NCBI GenBank assembly: GCA_028290305.1
Contig: JAQGKC010000247.1
Span: 1 to 44,480 of the forward strand
Direction: 5' to 3'
DNA: 44,480 bases
Source: Bradyrhizobium sp.
GTDB taxonomy: Bacteria > Pseudomonadota > Alphaproteobacteria > Rhizobiales > Xanthobacteraceae
The notes under the pieces are model-generated. The model was not told the origin of the DNA. It saw only the letters and a program-made list of their open reading frames with translations, and did not search any database. The stretch's first letter is position 1. Each line of letters opens with the position of its first letter. Both the position numbers and the translations under genes were made by a program. Shown one piece after another: positions 17,179 to 25,805 of the stretch.

Positions 17179-19554
17179 ATGAACGTGATGACACCAGTGT
17201 CCGGCAGGAAAGGCATCGGAAGTTCGATCCTTCGCATTGAGGACGAGCGGCTGCTTGCCGGTCGCAGCTCCTTCATTGCCGACATCAGTCAGCCTGGAAT
17301 GTGGGAAGTTGCCTTCCTGCGCAGCCCTGTGGCGCATGCCCATATCGTCAGTGTGCAAAAGCCGGAAGGCTCCGAAGGGCGCGTATTCCTGTTGGCCGAC
17401 CTTGGCGAGGTGTTGCCCATTCGCGCCGATTCGCAGGCAAAGGGCTTCCGTCGCTCCGATTATCCAGCGCTTGCAAACGACAAGGTGCGATTTGTTGGCG
17501 AGCCGATTGCGATCTGCCTCGCGCGGACGCGGGCCGAGGCCGAAGATCTTGCCCAGCAGGTGATCGTTGAATTCGATGAATTGCCGGCAGTCAGCGATCT
17601 CTCGCAGTGCCGAGATCCCGCCTATCCACCGATCCATCCCGGTTGGACGGACAATCTGTTTCTCGAGACACATTTCGACGTTGGCGACATCGAGACAGCA
17701 CGCGCGAATGCGGCAGTTACGATCACGCGCGAATACAAGATGAATCGCCAGGCCATCGTTTCACTCGAAGGCCGCGGCGTCATGACCTATCTCGATGAGC
17801 GGACCGGCGAACTCGTCGTCTATTCGTCGACCCAGTTTCCGCATGTGATTCGTACTGCACTCGCGCATTGCCTGAACATGAAGGAACGCGAGCTGCGTGT
17901 GGTGGCTCCGGAAGTCGGCGGTAGCTTCGGCGTGAAGAACAATCTCAATCCGGAAGAAATTGCGCTGGCCGCGCTGACACGCAAGATCCGCAAGCCCTTG
18001 CGATGGATCGAAGATCGGCGTGAACACCTGACCGCATCGCCGCATGCGCGCGAACATCGCTATCAGGTGACGGTCCACGCCGACAGCAATGGCGTCGTGC
18101 TGGGACTGGAAGCTTCCATTGACGTGGATGCGGGCGCCTACTCGGTGTGGCCATGGACTGCGCCGATGGAATCCGGCATGGCGATCGGGTTTCTCCCCGG
18201 CCCCTATGCGATCACAAATTACCGCGCGACGGCACGGACTTGCGCCAGCAACAAATCGCCGATGGGCCCATATCGCGGCGTTGGCCGGCCGGGTGCGTGC
18301 TTCGCCATTGAGCGAACCATGGAAGAACTGGCCGCACATCTCGGCCTCGATCCGATCGAGGTGCGCGCGCGCAATTACGTGAAGCCGGAACAGTTTCCGT
18401 GGAAATCGGCGGGCGGCAAGACCTATGACAACGGCGACTATCTTGCGAGCGCGGTCGCCGCACGCGAGCTGATCAAGCCAGAGCGCGTCGCTGCGCTGCG
18501 TGAGCGCTATTCGGGCACCGACTACGAGATCGGGCTCGGTTACGGCACTTATCTCGAGCAAACCGCGCATGGCACTGCCGAATGGGTGCAGCGCGGTTTG
18601 CCGGTGGTGTTCGGTTACGAGCAGGCTGCGTTGCAGATGACCCCGGATGGCATGCTGATCATCGACGTGCCTATCCAGAATCACGGGCAGGGGCTGGAAA
18701 CAACCCTTGCCCAGGTGGCAAACGAAGAACTTGGTATCGACCCCGCTTATGTCGTGGTGCGCCATGGCGACACCAACCTTGCGCCCTACGGGATGGGCAC
18801 GTTTGCATCCCGCTCGATGGTGATGTCCGGCGGGGCAGTCGGATGCGCCAGCGTCTTGTTGGCGGAGAAGCTGCGCAAGATCGGCGCGCATTTGCTGCAG
18901 GTGACCGCCGAGGACGTTCGGCTTGAAGACGGCTTCGTCGTTGCCAATGCAATCGGCGGCGCGAAAGTATCTCTCGCAGAAATCGCGATTGCAGCCTTCC
19001 TGCGGCCCGAGCGTTTGCCGGACGGCGTCGATCCCGGCCTTTCGGTGGTGGCGTCGTATAGAACGTCGAAGGACACAGGCGCGTGGTCTTACGGAACGCA
19101 TGCTGTGATTGTGGCGGTCGACAAGGGCACCGGTCTCGTCAAGATCCTGGATTACGCCATCGCCCACGATTGCGGCACCATCGTCAATCCAATGATCGTC
19201 GATGGACAGATGATGGGCGGGCTCGCGCAGGGCATCGGTACCGCGCTGTACGAGGAGATGCCGTATAATTCCGATGGACAGCCGCTGGCATCCACCTTCA
19301 TGGACTATCTGGTGCCCGGCGCCTCCGAGATGCCGCAGACCCGTATCACGCACCTGTCACTGCCGTCTCCAATTACGCGATACGGCATCAAGGGCATGGG
19401 TGAAGGCGGCGCAATTCCGCCGCCCGCTGCGATCTGCAATGCCGTCAACGACGCGTTACGGCCGCTCGGCGCTTCGATCAATGAGACGCCGATGACGCCG
19501 GAACGGGTTATCCGGGCGCTTATGGATGCTGAAGTCGAAAAGGCGCGCGCATGA
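17179..19554 (+). CDS. Mo-hydroxylase molybdopterin-binding large subunit, set 2
   Basis: The 791-residue catalytic subunit is only distantly like the set-1 enzyme. It has GGSFGVK at 247-253, GPYRGVGRPGACFAIE (364-370 core, close to the AYRGAGR loop of 'form II' CoxL-like proteins), GQGLETTLAQVANEELG, and GIKGMGEGG with the catalytic Glu near 742. Form II proteins hydroxylate organic substrates rather than CO. The ATG at 17179 follows the livF-like stop by four bases. The 3' end overlaps the FAD subunit by four bases. In the proposed pathway this enzyme makes the other hydroxylation, on isonicotinate or 2-hydroxyisonicotinate. Confidence 0.9.
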   Translation: MNVMTPVSGRKGIGSSILRIEDERLLAGRSSFIADISQPGMWEVAFLRSPVAHAHIVSVQKPEGSEGRVFLLADLGEVLPIRADSQAKGFRRSDYPALANDKVRFVGEPIAICLARTRAEAEDLAQQVIVEFDELPAVSDLSQCRDPAYPPIHPGWTDNLFLETHFDVGDIETARANAAVTITREYKMNRQAIVSLEGRGVMTYLDERTGELVVYSSTQFPHVIRTALAHCLNMKERELRVVAPEVGGSFGVKNNLNPEEIALAALTRKIRKPLRWIEDRREHLTASPHAREHRYQVTVHADSNGVVLGLEASIDVDAGAYSVWPWTAPMESGMAIGFLPGPYAITNYRATARTCASNKSPMGPYRGVGRPGACFAIERTMEELAAHLGLDPIEVRARNYVKPEQFPWKSAGGKTYDNGDYLASAVAARELIKPERVAALRERYSGTDYEIGLGYGTYLEQTAHGTAEWVQRGLPVVFGYEQAALQMTPDGMLIIDVPIQNHGQGLETTLAQVANEELGIDPAYVVVRHGDTNLAPYGMGTFASRSMVMSGGAVGCASVLLAEKLRKIGAHLLQVTAEDVRLEDGFVVANAIGGAKVSLAEIAIAAFLRPERLPDGVDPGLSVVASYRTSKDTGAWSYGTHAVIVAVDKGTGLVKILDYAIAHDCGTIVNPMIVDGQMMGGLAQGIGTALYEEMPYNSDGQPLASTFMDYLVPGASEMPQTRITHLSLPSPITRYGIKGMGEGGAIPPPAAICNAVNDALRPLGASINETPMTPERVIRALMDAEVEKARA

Positions 19555-20414
19555 AGCCGGGCGCACTCACATATATCCGCGCAGTCTCGGTGCAGCACGC
19601 CGTTGCACAATTGGCTGAAGGCGGCATGGATGCGAAAGTGCTGGCCGGCGGCCAGTCGCTGGTCCCGATGCTCAATCTACGCATGGTGTCGGCAGAACGA
19701 CTGGTCGATATCAGCGGGATCGCGGCGCTCAAGGCCTGGTCTGCCGACGATCGCGAAGTGCGGATCGGGGCTTGTGTCACGCATGAACAAATTCAGCTCG
19801 GAGAGGTCGCCGATCCATCGAACGGCCTGATGCCGAAGGTTGCCGCAGCTATTGCCTATCAGGCCGTGCGCAACCGCGGCACAATCGGCGGCAGCCTGGC
19901 ATTGGCAGATCCCTCGGCCGACTGGTTGACCACCACCGCCGCCTTGGGCGCCACCATTGAATGGCAAGGGCCCGATGGGCCCGGCAGTTGTCCGGCGGAA
20001 GAATTCGTCGCCGCCGCCTACACGACGCGCCTCGAGATGTCGGATCTGCTCACCGGCATCCGGATCCCGCGTCTCGATCCCGCCGCGACCTGGGGCACCT
20101 ACAAGCTCTGCCGCAAAACGGGCGAATTTGCTCACGCGATGGCGATGGTGATCCGAGATTCCAAAACGCCGCGCGCATTCCTTGGTGCCACCGACGGCGC
20201 GCCGATCCGTTTGCCGCAGACCGAGACGGTGCTGGCTTCCCTCAAAGACTGGCAGACATCTCATGGAGCCCTTCTGTCAGAGGCGATGGAGGCTGACCTC
20301 GTCGCCAGCGGGCGCGAGCTCAGCGATATCCAGATATGGCAGGCACGCACCTGCTTGCGGCGATCGGTGCAGATGAGCTTTGCATCCCCAAACGTCGAAC
20401 CCGAGAGCCTGTGA
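19551..20414 (+). CDS. Mo-hydroxylase FAD-binding subunit (CoxM family), set 2
   Basis: The 287-residue FAD subunit has VLAGGQSLVPMLNLRM (about 29-44) and TIGGSLALADPSADW (about 108-122), the two FAD-binding loops of the family. It overlaps its large subunit by four bases (ATGA) and shares one base with the small subunit (TGATG), so the three are translationally coupled. The order here is L-M-S, unlike set 1 (M-L-S), so the sets were assembled separately and are not a tandem duplication. Confidence 0.9.
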   Translation: MKPGALTYIRAVSVQHAVAQLAEGGMDAKVLAGGQSLVPMLNLRMVSAERLVDISGIAALKAWSADDREVRIGACVTHEQIQLGEVADPSNGLMPKVAAAIAYQAVRNRGTIGGSLALADPSADWLTTTAALGATIEWQGPDGPGSCPAEEFVAAAYTTRLEMSDLLTGIRIPRLDPAATWGTYKLCRKTGEFAHAMAMVIRDSKTPRAFLGATDGAPIRLPQTETVLASLKDWQTSHGALLSEAMEADLVASGRELSDIQIWQARTCLRRSVQMSFASPNVEPESL

Positions 20415-20929
20415 TGCAAGACATCGAACTCACGATCAACGGCGAGCGACTGAAGGCGACGATCGATCCGCGCATGACTCTGGCGGACTTCCTGCGCGAG
20501 AAGGCTGATGCGCGGTCGATTCATCTTGGCTGCGAGCACGGCGTCTGCGGTGGTTGCACGATCGTAATCGATGGCAAGATCGCGCGGTCCTGCATCGCTC
20601 TCGCAGTGGCTATGGACGGCGCCGATATCCGGACTCTCGAAGGCCTGCGCGACGATCCCGCCATCGCACAGCTGCGCGACAGCTTTCACGAATGCCACGG
20701 CCTCCAATGCGGCTACTGCACCCCGGGCATGCTGATCACCGCGCGCGATATCATCGCTCGCTACGGCAATCCGAAAGAGCAATTTCTGCGCGAAGCGCTG
20801 GCCGGCAACATCTGCCGGTGCACCGGCTACGCAGGGATCGTCAAGGCCGTACAGCACGCGGCGATACGTCTCGACCACACCCATGACCACGACAGCGGAA
20901 CATCGCTGGGGTCAGCAACACCACGCTAG
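20414..20929 (+). CDS. Mo-hydroxylase [2Fe-2S] subunit (CoxS family), set 2
   Basis: The 171-residue small subunit has cluster ligands Cys40, Cys45, Cys48 and Cys60 (GCEHGVCGGCTI...RSC) and Cys99, Cys102, Cys134 and Cys136 (QCGYCTPGM...NICRCTGY). The C-terminal tail LDHTHDHDSG is His/Asp-rich and beyond the usual family end. The start is the ATG of a TGATG junction, so translation probably depends on the upstream gene. It completes the second enzyme and is followed, after 64 bases, by the transporter's binding protein. Confidence 0.9.
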   Translation: MQDIELTINGERLKATIDPRMTLADFLREKADARSIHLGCEHGVCGGCTIVIDGKIARSCIALAVAMDGADIRTLEGLRDDPAIAQLRDSFHECHGLQCGYCTPGMLITARDIIARYGNPKEQFLREALAGNICRCTGYAGIVKAVQHAAIRLDHTHDHDSGTSLGSATPR

Positions 20930-20993
20930 ACGGGCAGGAGCCAACCGCGAGATCGGGCTCACGTTTAACCGGACTCATAAAAAGGGGAACATC

Positions 20994-22193
20994 GTGAAGA
21001 CAATGAAGTCGATCATGGCCGCACTTTCCTTCGCCGCCCTGGCTGGGACGCCGGCGCTTGCGCAGGAAGCCATCCGCTTCGGCGCGCCTTTGGCGCTGAC
21101 CGGACCACTGGCGGATGCCGGCACCAAATCCAAGCAGGGGTACGATATCTGCGTCTCCGCGGTGAACGCCAAGGGCGGCATCGACGTCGGCGGCAAGAAG
21201 CTCAAGCTCGAACTCGTTGAGTATGACTACCAGAGCGAAACCAACCGTGCGGTACAGATCGTCCAGCGCCTGATCAACGTCGACAAGGTGCCGTTCCTGC
21301 TGTCGCCCTATGGTTCGGGCGACACCAAGGCGACCGCCGTCGTGGCGGAGCGCTACGGCGTGCCGATGGTAGCCGCTGCCGCCGCAACCAAGACGGTGTT
21401 CGATCAGAATTTTCAGAATCTGTTCGGCGTGCTGTTTCCCAACAGCATGATCACGGAAGCTGAAGTCGCCTACTACAAGAAGAACGTTCCGACTGCCAAG
21501 CGAGTCGCGGTGCTTGCATTGAACAGCCTGTTTCCGAAAGCAATTGCCGGCGATCTCGTTGAAACCGCCAAGGCTCAAGGCCTCGAAGTGGTCTTCAACA
21601 CGATTTATTCGCCCGATACGGCCGATTTTTCGAACGTGCTGACGCAAATCAAGTCTCTCAATCCCGATTGGCTCTACGTTACCGGTTATACCCAGGACCT
21701 GATCCTGATCCGGCGCCAGATGGCCGACCTTGGCCTTGACGTCAAAATTCTCACGATGACCGCGGGTCCGTCCTACCCGGAATTCAGGGACAATGTGAAA
21801 GCTCTGGCCGAGAACGTCACGACCAATTCCTGGTGGCATCAGAATGCCAACTACAACGACGCATTACTGTTTGGCTCGTCTCTCAAGTACAATGAGGCTT
21901 TCAACGAACGCTATAAGCGGGACGCGACCTACCTGGAGGCGGCGGCCACGGCGTCCTGCGAGACCTTGGTAATGGCGATCGAGGAAGCCAAGTCGACGTC
22001 GACCGACGCAGTCCGCAAGGTGCTGCATGAGAAGACCTTCGACACATTCTACGGGCCGATCCATTACGGGGCGTCCGGACAAAATGACGTCAACGCAGCT
22101 CTCGTCATGCAAATCCAGAACAACAAATTGCTCGTGCTCGCACCCGAAAAACTGAAGCAGGGCGAGCTGCAGGTCGGTGTTCCCAAGAAGTAA
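20994..22193 (+). CDS. ABC importer periplasmic substrate-binding protein (LivK-like)
   Basis: The 399-residue product begins with a signal peptide (MKSIMAALSFAALAGTPALA, cut before QEAIRFG). The mature part is a type-I periplasmic binding fold of the Leu/Ile/Val-binding family, with GAPLALTGPLADAG at the start, the DYQSETNRAVQIVQRLI helix and FLLSPYGSGDTKA in the ligand-binding region. In catabolic islands such proteins often bind aromatic or heterocyclic acids, so isonicotinate or a relative is a reasonable guess. The start is the GTG at 20994 with AAAGGGGAAC upstream; an ATG at 21003 is in the same frame. The leader between 20930 and 20993 shows no clear promoter. Confidence 0.9.
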   Translation: MKTMKSIMAALSFAALAGTPALAQEAIRFGAPLALTGPLADAGTKSKQGYDICVSAVNAKGGIDVGGKKLKLELVEYDYQSETNRAVQIVQRLINVDKVPFLLSPYGSGDTKATAVVAERYGVPMVAAAAATKTVFDQNFQNLFGVLFPNSMITEAEVAYYKKNVPTAKRVAVLALNSLFPKAIAGDLVETAKAQGLEVVFNTIYSPDTADFSNVLTQIKSLNPDWLYVTGYTQDLILIRRQMADLGLDVKILTMTAGPSYPEFRDNVKALAENVTTNSWWHQNANYNDALLFGSSLKYNEAFNERYKRDATYLEAAATASCETLVMAIEEAKSTSTDAVRKVLHEKTFDTFYGPIHYGASGQNDVNAALVMQIQNNKLLVLAPEKLKQGELQVGVPKK

Positions 22194-22221
22194 GACGCGA
22201 TCATCACCCGAGGCGGGCACC

Positions 22222-23079
22222 ATGTTGGGTCAATACGTTGTAAACGGAGTACTGATCGGGGGGCTCTATGCTTGCCTCGCGGTGGGCTTCTCCCTGGTCT
22301 GGGGCGTATTGAACATCATCAATATGCTGCACGGTTCCATGGTGGTGCTTGGCGCCTATTTCTGTCTATACGGCGTGCAACAACTGGGGCTGCCGCTCTA
22401 TGAGGTGGCGCCGGTTGTCTGCGCTCTCCTGTTCCTGTTCGGCTACGCGATTCAGCGGGGCCTCTTGAATCGCGTGGTCTCGCAGCCGATCCTGATTACG
22501 TTAACCCTGACCTTCGGTCTCGACCTGATCGTCAACAACCTTGTCCTGCAGGTGTTCAGTGCCACGCCGCGGTCGCTGGTCACCAATTACGGCATGCTCG
22601 AATTCCTGGGCGTCCGCGTGCCGGTTGTGCGCGTCGGCGGCATGCTGGTGGCAGGCGTTCTTACATTGCTGTTGTACTGGTTGCTGCGTCACTCCAAGAC
22701 CGGTCGTGCCATCATCGCAGTGCGCATGGATCGCCATGCCGCCGCGCTGATGGGAATCCGCATTCCGCATATATACGCGCTGACCTTCGGCATCGGCGCT
22801 TTGATGGCGGGCGCCGCGGGTTGCGCGATGGCGTTGATCTATCCCGTTACGCCGATGATGAGCGGCGTGTTTCTCGGCAAGGCCTTTGTGATCTGCGTGC
22901 TTGGTGGCCTGGGCAGCGTGCCCGGCGCAATCGTTGGCGGTCTCGTCCTCGGCATTGTCGAGGGCATCGGAACACTGGCGCTGGGACAACAATGGGCGAC
23001 ATCGGTCGGCTTCGTGATGATGATGGCCGTCATCGTGCTGTTCCCGACCGGTCTCGCAGGCAAGAAGGGCTACGAATGA
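22222..23079 (+). CDS. ABC importer permease (LivH type)
   Basis: The 285-residue membrane protein has about eight hydrophobic segments and the LivH landmarks GGLYACLAVGFSLVWGVLNI and INMLHGSMVVLGAY. The cytoplasmic EAA-like coupling loop is near GRAIIAVRMDRHAAALMGI. It forms the translocation pore with the LivM-type protein. The ATG at 22222 has GAGGCGGG upstream. It overlaps the next gene by four bases. Confidence 0.9.
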   Translation: MLGQYVVNGVLIGGLYACLAVGFSLVWGVLNIINMLHGSMVVLGAYFCLYGVQQLGLPLYEVAPVVCALLFLFGYAIQRGLLNRVVSQPILITLTLTFGLDLIVNNLVLQVFSATPRSLVTNYGMLEFLGVRVPVVRVGGMLVAGVLTLLLYWLLRHSKTGRAIIAVRMDRHAAALMGIRIPHIYALTFGIGALMAGAAGCAMALIYPVTPMMSGVFLGKAFVICVLGGLGSVPGAIVGGLVLGIVEGIGTLALGQQWATSVGFVMMMAVIVLFPTGLAGKKGYE

Positions 23080-24071
23080 TTTTTGATCGCGCCACGGCTA
23101 TCAAGCTGGTGTTCGGCCTCTTTCTGTTCGCAGTCGGAGCGTCTTTCTCCGTCGTTCTGGACAATTATTATCTCCAGGTCGGCACCACGCTGGCGATGCT
23201 TTGCGTATTGTGCTGGGGCTGGAATCTGGTCGGCGGCTACATGGGGTACCCGGCGCTCTGCGCCGTTACATTCTTCGGGGTCGGCGCATATGCTGGCGGC
23301 ATTGCGCAGGTGCAGGGCCTGCCAATCTACGCCGCATGGGTCGCCGCGGCCTGCGCAGGTGGCATCGTCGCATTGTTGCTGGGTCTGCCGCTGCTTCGGT
23401 TGAAAGGGCACTATTTCGCGGTGGGCACGATCGCGAGCGTGGAAGTTTTTCGTGAATTCGCGAATAACTGGGACGCGCTGACGGGTGGTGCAGTCGGCAT
23501 GAACATCCCGATCCAGGCCGGCAATCCAGATGCGATCGGCCGCTTCTTCTTTCTGGCGATGCTTGGACTTGCGCTGATCGCGTTCCTCATAACTGTGGTA
23601 GTTGACCGTACCCGCTTTGGTTTTGGTCTCCGCTGCATCCGTCAGAACGAGCAAGCCGCGTCGATGGTCGGAATCGATGTCTTCAAATACAAGGTCAGTG
23701 CCTTTGTGTTGTCCGGCGCTCTGGGAGCGGCTGCCGGTGGCATTTACGCATCAATGGTTGCCTTCATTGAGCCGAAGGACGCTTTTAATCTCATCATGAC
23801 GATCGAAATTCCGGTCATGGTCATGCTGGGCGGCATGGGCACGATCTTCGGCCCATTGATCGGCGGCGTGTTCTACGTCGTTCTTAAGGAGTTCGTCTGG
23901 GCCTATTTCATCGATTGGCATAGCGGCATTCTCGGTTTGATTATTGTCGGCGTCATCTACTTCCTGCCTGCGGGCGTGTTCGGGACATCCTGGGCGGCAA
24001 TCTTCAAGCGGTTAAAATCCGGACGGCGCCCGTCGCCATCTGCCTGCGACATTGTGAGGCCCGCAGCATGA
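23076..24071 (+). CDS. ABC importer permease (LivM type)
   Basis: The 331-residue membrane protein has LivM features: NYYLQVGTTLAMLCVLCWGWNLVGGYMG at the start, GVGAYAGG, LRLKGHYFAVGTIASVE and the coupling region RFGFGLRCIRQNEQAASMVGID. The end (IGGVFYVVLKEFVW) is typical, followed by a basic tail. The ATG overlaps the upstream stop (ATGA), with AAGAAGGGC as ribosome-binding site. It pairs with the LivH-type permease. Confidence 0.9.
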   Translation: MIFDRATAIKLVFGLFLFAVGASFSVVLDNYYLQVGTTLAMLCVLCWGWNLVGGYMGYPALCAVTFFGVGAYAGGIAQVQGLPIYAAWVAAACAGGIVALLLGLPLLRLKGHYFAVGTIASVEVFREFANNWDALTGGAVGMNIPIQAGNPDAIGRFFFLAMLGLALIAFLITVVVDRTRFGFGLRCIRQNEQAASMVGIDVFKYKVSAFVLSGALGAAAGGIYASMVAFIEPKDAFNLIMTIEIPVMVMLGGMGTIFGPLIGGVFYVVLKEFVWAYFIDWHSGILGLIIVGVIYFLPAGVFGTSWAAIFKRLKSGRRPSPSACDIVRPAA

Positions 24072-24850
24072 ACGCCGCACCGGGCTCTCCCATTCTGGAG
24101 CTAAAGTCAGTTTCGCGCGTCTTCGACGGCATCCGCGCCGTCGACAATGTCAGCTTGAAGTTTTACGCCGGCGAGATTGTCGGGCTGATCGGCCCGAACG
24201 GCGCCGGCAAGACCACGCTTGTCAATCTGATCTCAGGCTTCATTCCCCTTAGCAGCGGCGATGTGATTTTCGAGGGCAAAAGCCTGGCCCGAAGCAAGCC
24301 ACACACCATCGCGCAGGCCGGAATCGCGCGCACCTTTCAGATCGTCCAGCCTTTCGCCAAAATGACCGTGCTGGAAAACGTCATGGCTGGTGCGATCTAC
24401 GCGGGCCATTGCGGTATGCGGCAGGCGCGCGACAAGGCGATTGAAAGTCTGGAATTCGCCAAGCTGGCGCATCTCAAGGACATGCCCGCGTCCGAACTGG
24501 CGCTGGCCAATCGCAAGCGGCTTGAACTCGCGAAGAGCTTGGCAATGAACCCGCGCATCCTTATGCTTGACGAAGTCAATGCCGGGCTGAATTCGTCCGA
24601 GATCGACGAGGCCGTGCGGATGGTTAAGGCCATCGCGGCCCGCGGAATCACCATCATCGTCATCGAGCATCTGATGCGGGTGGTCACATCACTCGCCCAG
24701 CGCGCCATCGTGCTGCATCACGGGGCCGTAGTGAGCGAAGGTCCAACCGATCAGGTGTTCAGGGATCCGCGCGTGATCGAGGCCTATCTTGGCAATCGGT
24801 TTGCGGAACGCTTCGCAAAGGCGGCCACTTTGCTGCCATTGGAAATCTGA
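24068..24850 (+). CDS. ABC importer ATP-binding protein (LivG type)
   Basis: The 260-residue ATPase has Walker [10 protein letters not shown] (42-50), [22 protein letters not shown] and Walker B RILMLDE. The signature is unusual: [17 protein letters not shown] replaces the expected L-(S/P)-x-G-x-Q/R form, so one half-site of the ATPase may rely on the LivF-type partner, whose signature is intact. It is the last gene of the unit and overlaps the LivM-type gene by four bases. The minus-strand hydrolase gene ends 23 bases away, and no terminator is visible between them. Confidence 0.9.
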   Translation: MNAAPGSPILELKSVSRVFDGIRAVDNVSLKFYAGEIVGLIGPNGAGKTTLVNLISGFIPLSSGDVIFEGKSLARSKPHTIAQAGIARTFQIVQPFAKMTVLENVMAGAIYAGHCGMRQARDKAIESLEFAKLAHLKDMPASELALANRKRLELAKSLAMNPRILMLDEVNAGLNSSEIDEAVRMVKAIAARGITIIVIEHLMRVVTSLAQRAIVLHHGAVVSEGPTDQVFRDPRVIEAYLGNRFAERFAKAATLLPLEI

Positions 24851-24873
24851 TCAGTCCCTATCGCCATGGATCG

Positions 24874-25767
24874 CTACGGAACGATCCCGTCGGGCAGAGC
24901 GGCTGAATAGCGCGCGATCTCGCCTGGCGTCGTCACCCAGACATCGGCGTAGCGCGGATGGCTCATGACGTAGTCGAGCGCCTTGCGGATCTGCCGCAAG
25001 CGGAAAGGTTGCCCGGCGACAAATGTGTGCAACGAGATGCCGAACACCAGCGACTGCTTGTCCGACAGCCGCAGCATCTCCTCGAATTGATCGACGATCA
25101 TCTGGAAAAAGTCCGTCGCCGGCTGGTGACGGCTCAGCATGGTCGGGCTGTCGTTGATTTCGATCGGGTACGGCACCGAGAGGATCGGACCGGCGCGGGT
25201 GCGCATCCAGAACGGCTGGTCGTCCGCGGGCCAGTCCATGATAAAGCTGTACCCGGCTTCCTTGAGAAGATCCGGCGTGACAGTGGTCTCGGCGATCCAT
25301 GGCCCCATCCAGCCAAACGGCCGTTCGCCGCAATGCTGCGCAAGCGTGGTGGCAGCATGCTGGATCATCGCAGCTTCGGTAGGCTCGTTCATTTCGGATT
25401 GGCGTTCGGAATTCGTGTAGCCGTGGCCGATCACTTCGTCCCCCCGCGCGCGGATGCGGGCCGCGATCTGCGGCATGGTTTCGCAAACCGAGGCGTTGAG
25501 TAGATGGCACATCGGCAAGCCGAGTTCGTCCATCATGTCGAAGATGCGCCAGATCCCGACCCGCAGTCCGTAGTCGCGCCAGCCGAAGTTGCGCGGATCA
25601 GGCTGAGGCCCGAGTGCAGTCGGTGTGTGCCCGAGGCCTTCGCCGAAACTAAAATTCTCGATGTTAAGGGCTACATAGAGGGCGAGCTTCTTACCGCCCG
25701 GCCATTGAAACTGCGGACGCTCGTCGATCGGTGAATAATCGTAACGTCCATGATGTTTGATTGGCAT
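24874..25767 (-). CDS. PuuE-like polysaccharide-deacetylase-family hydrolase (candidate cyclic imidase)
   Basis: The 297-residue product is of the NodB/polysaccharide-deacetylase superfamily, in the branch of PuuE allantoinase and cyclic imidases. Landmarks are ALNIENFSFGEG, DEVIGHGYTNSERQ, GWMGPWIAETTVTPDLL, DWPADDQPFW and FGISLHTFVAGQPFR. This branch opens cyclic amides or imides (allantoin, imides) rather than deacetylating glycans. By context, with TcuAB, I infer it opens a glutarimide ring such as 2,6-dioxopiperidine-4-carboxylate. The start at 25767 follows GAAGGAA; a GTG at 25809 overlapping the tcuB stop (GTGA) is an alternative. It is the last gene of the minus-strand unit. Confidence 0.85.
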   Translation of the reverse strand: MPIKHHGRYDYSPIDERPQFQWPGGKKLALYVALNIENFSFGEGLGHTPTALGPQPDPRNFGWRDYGLRVGIWRIFDMMDELGLPMCHLLNASVCETMPQIAARIRARGDEVIGHGYTNSERQSEMNEPTEAAMIQHAATTLAQHCGERPFGWMGPWIAETTVTPDLLKEAGYSFIMDWPADDQPFWMRTRAGPILSVPYPIEINDSPTMLSRHQPATDFFQMIVDQFEEMLRLSDKQSLVFGISLHTFVAGQPFRLRQIRKALDYVMSHPRYADVWVTTPGEIARYSAALPDGIVP

Positions 25768-25805
25768 CCGCGATTCCTTCAATGAGCGCGAAGTTCCATA
25801 ATCGA

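Noticed and set aside
17761..19353. Minus-strand frame of 530 codons
   Set aside because: Antisense shadow of the second Mo-hydroxylase large subunit.
13586..20929. CO dehydrogenase as the function of the cox-like genes
   Set aside because: Neither large subunit has the VAYRCSFR active-site loop of true CO dehydrogenases.
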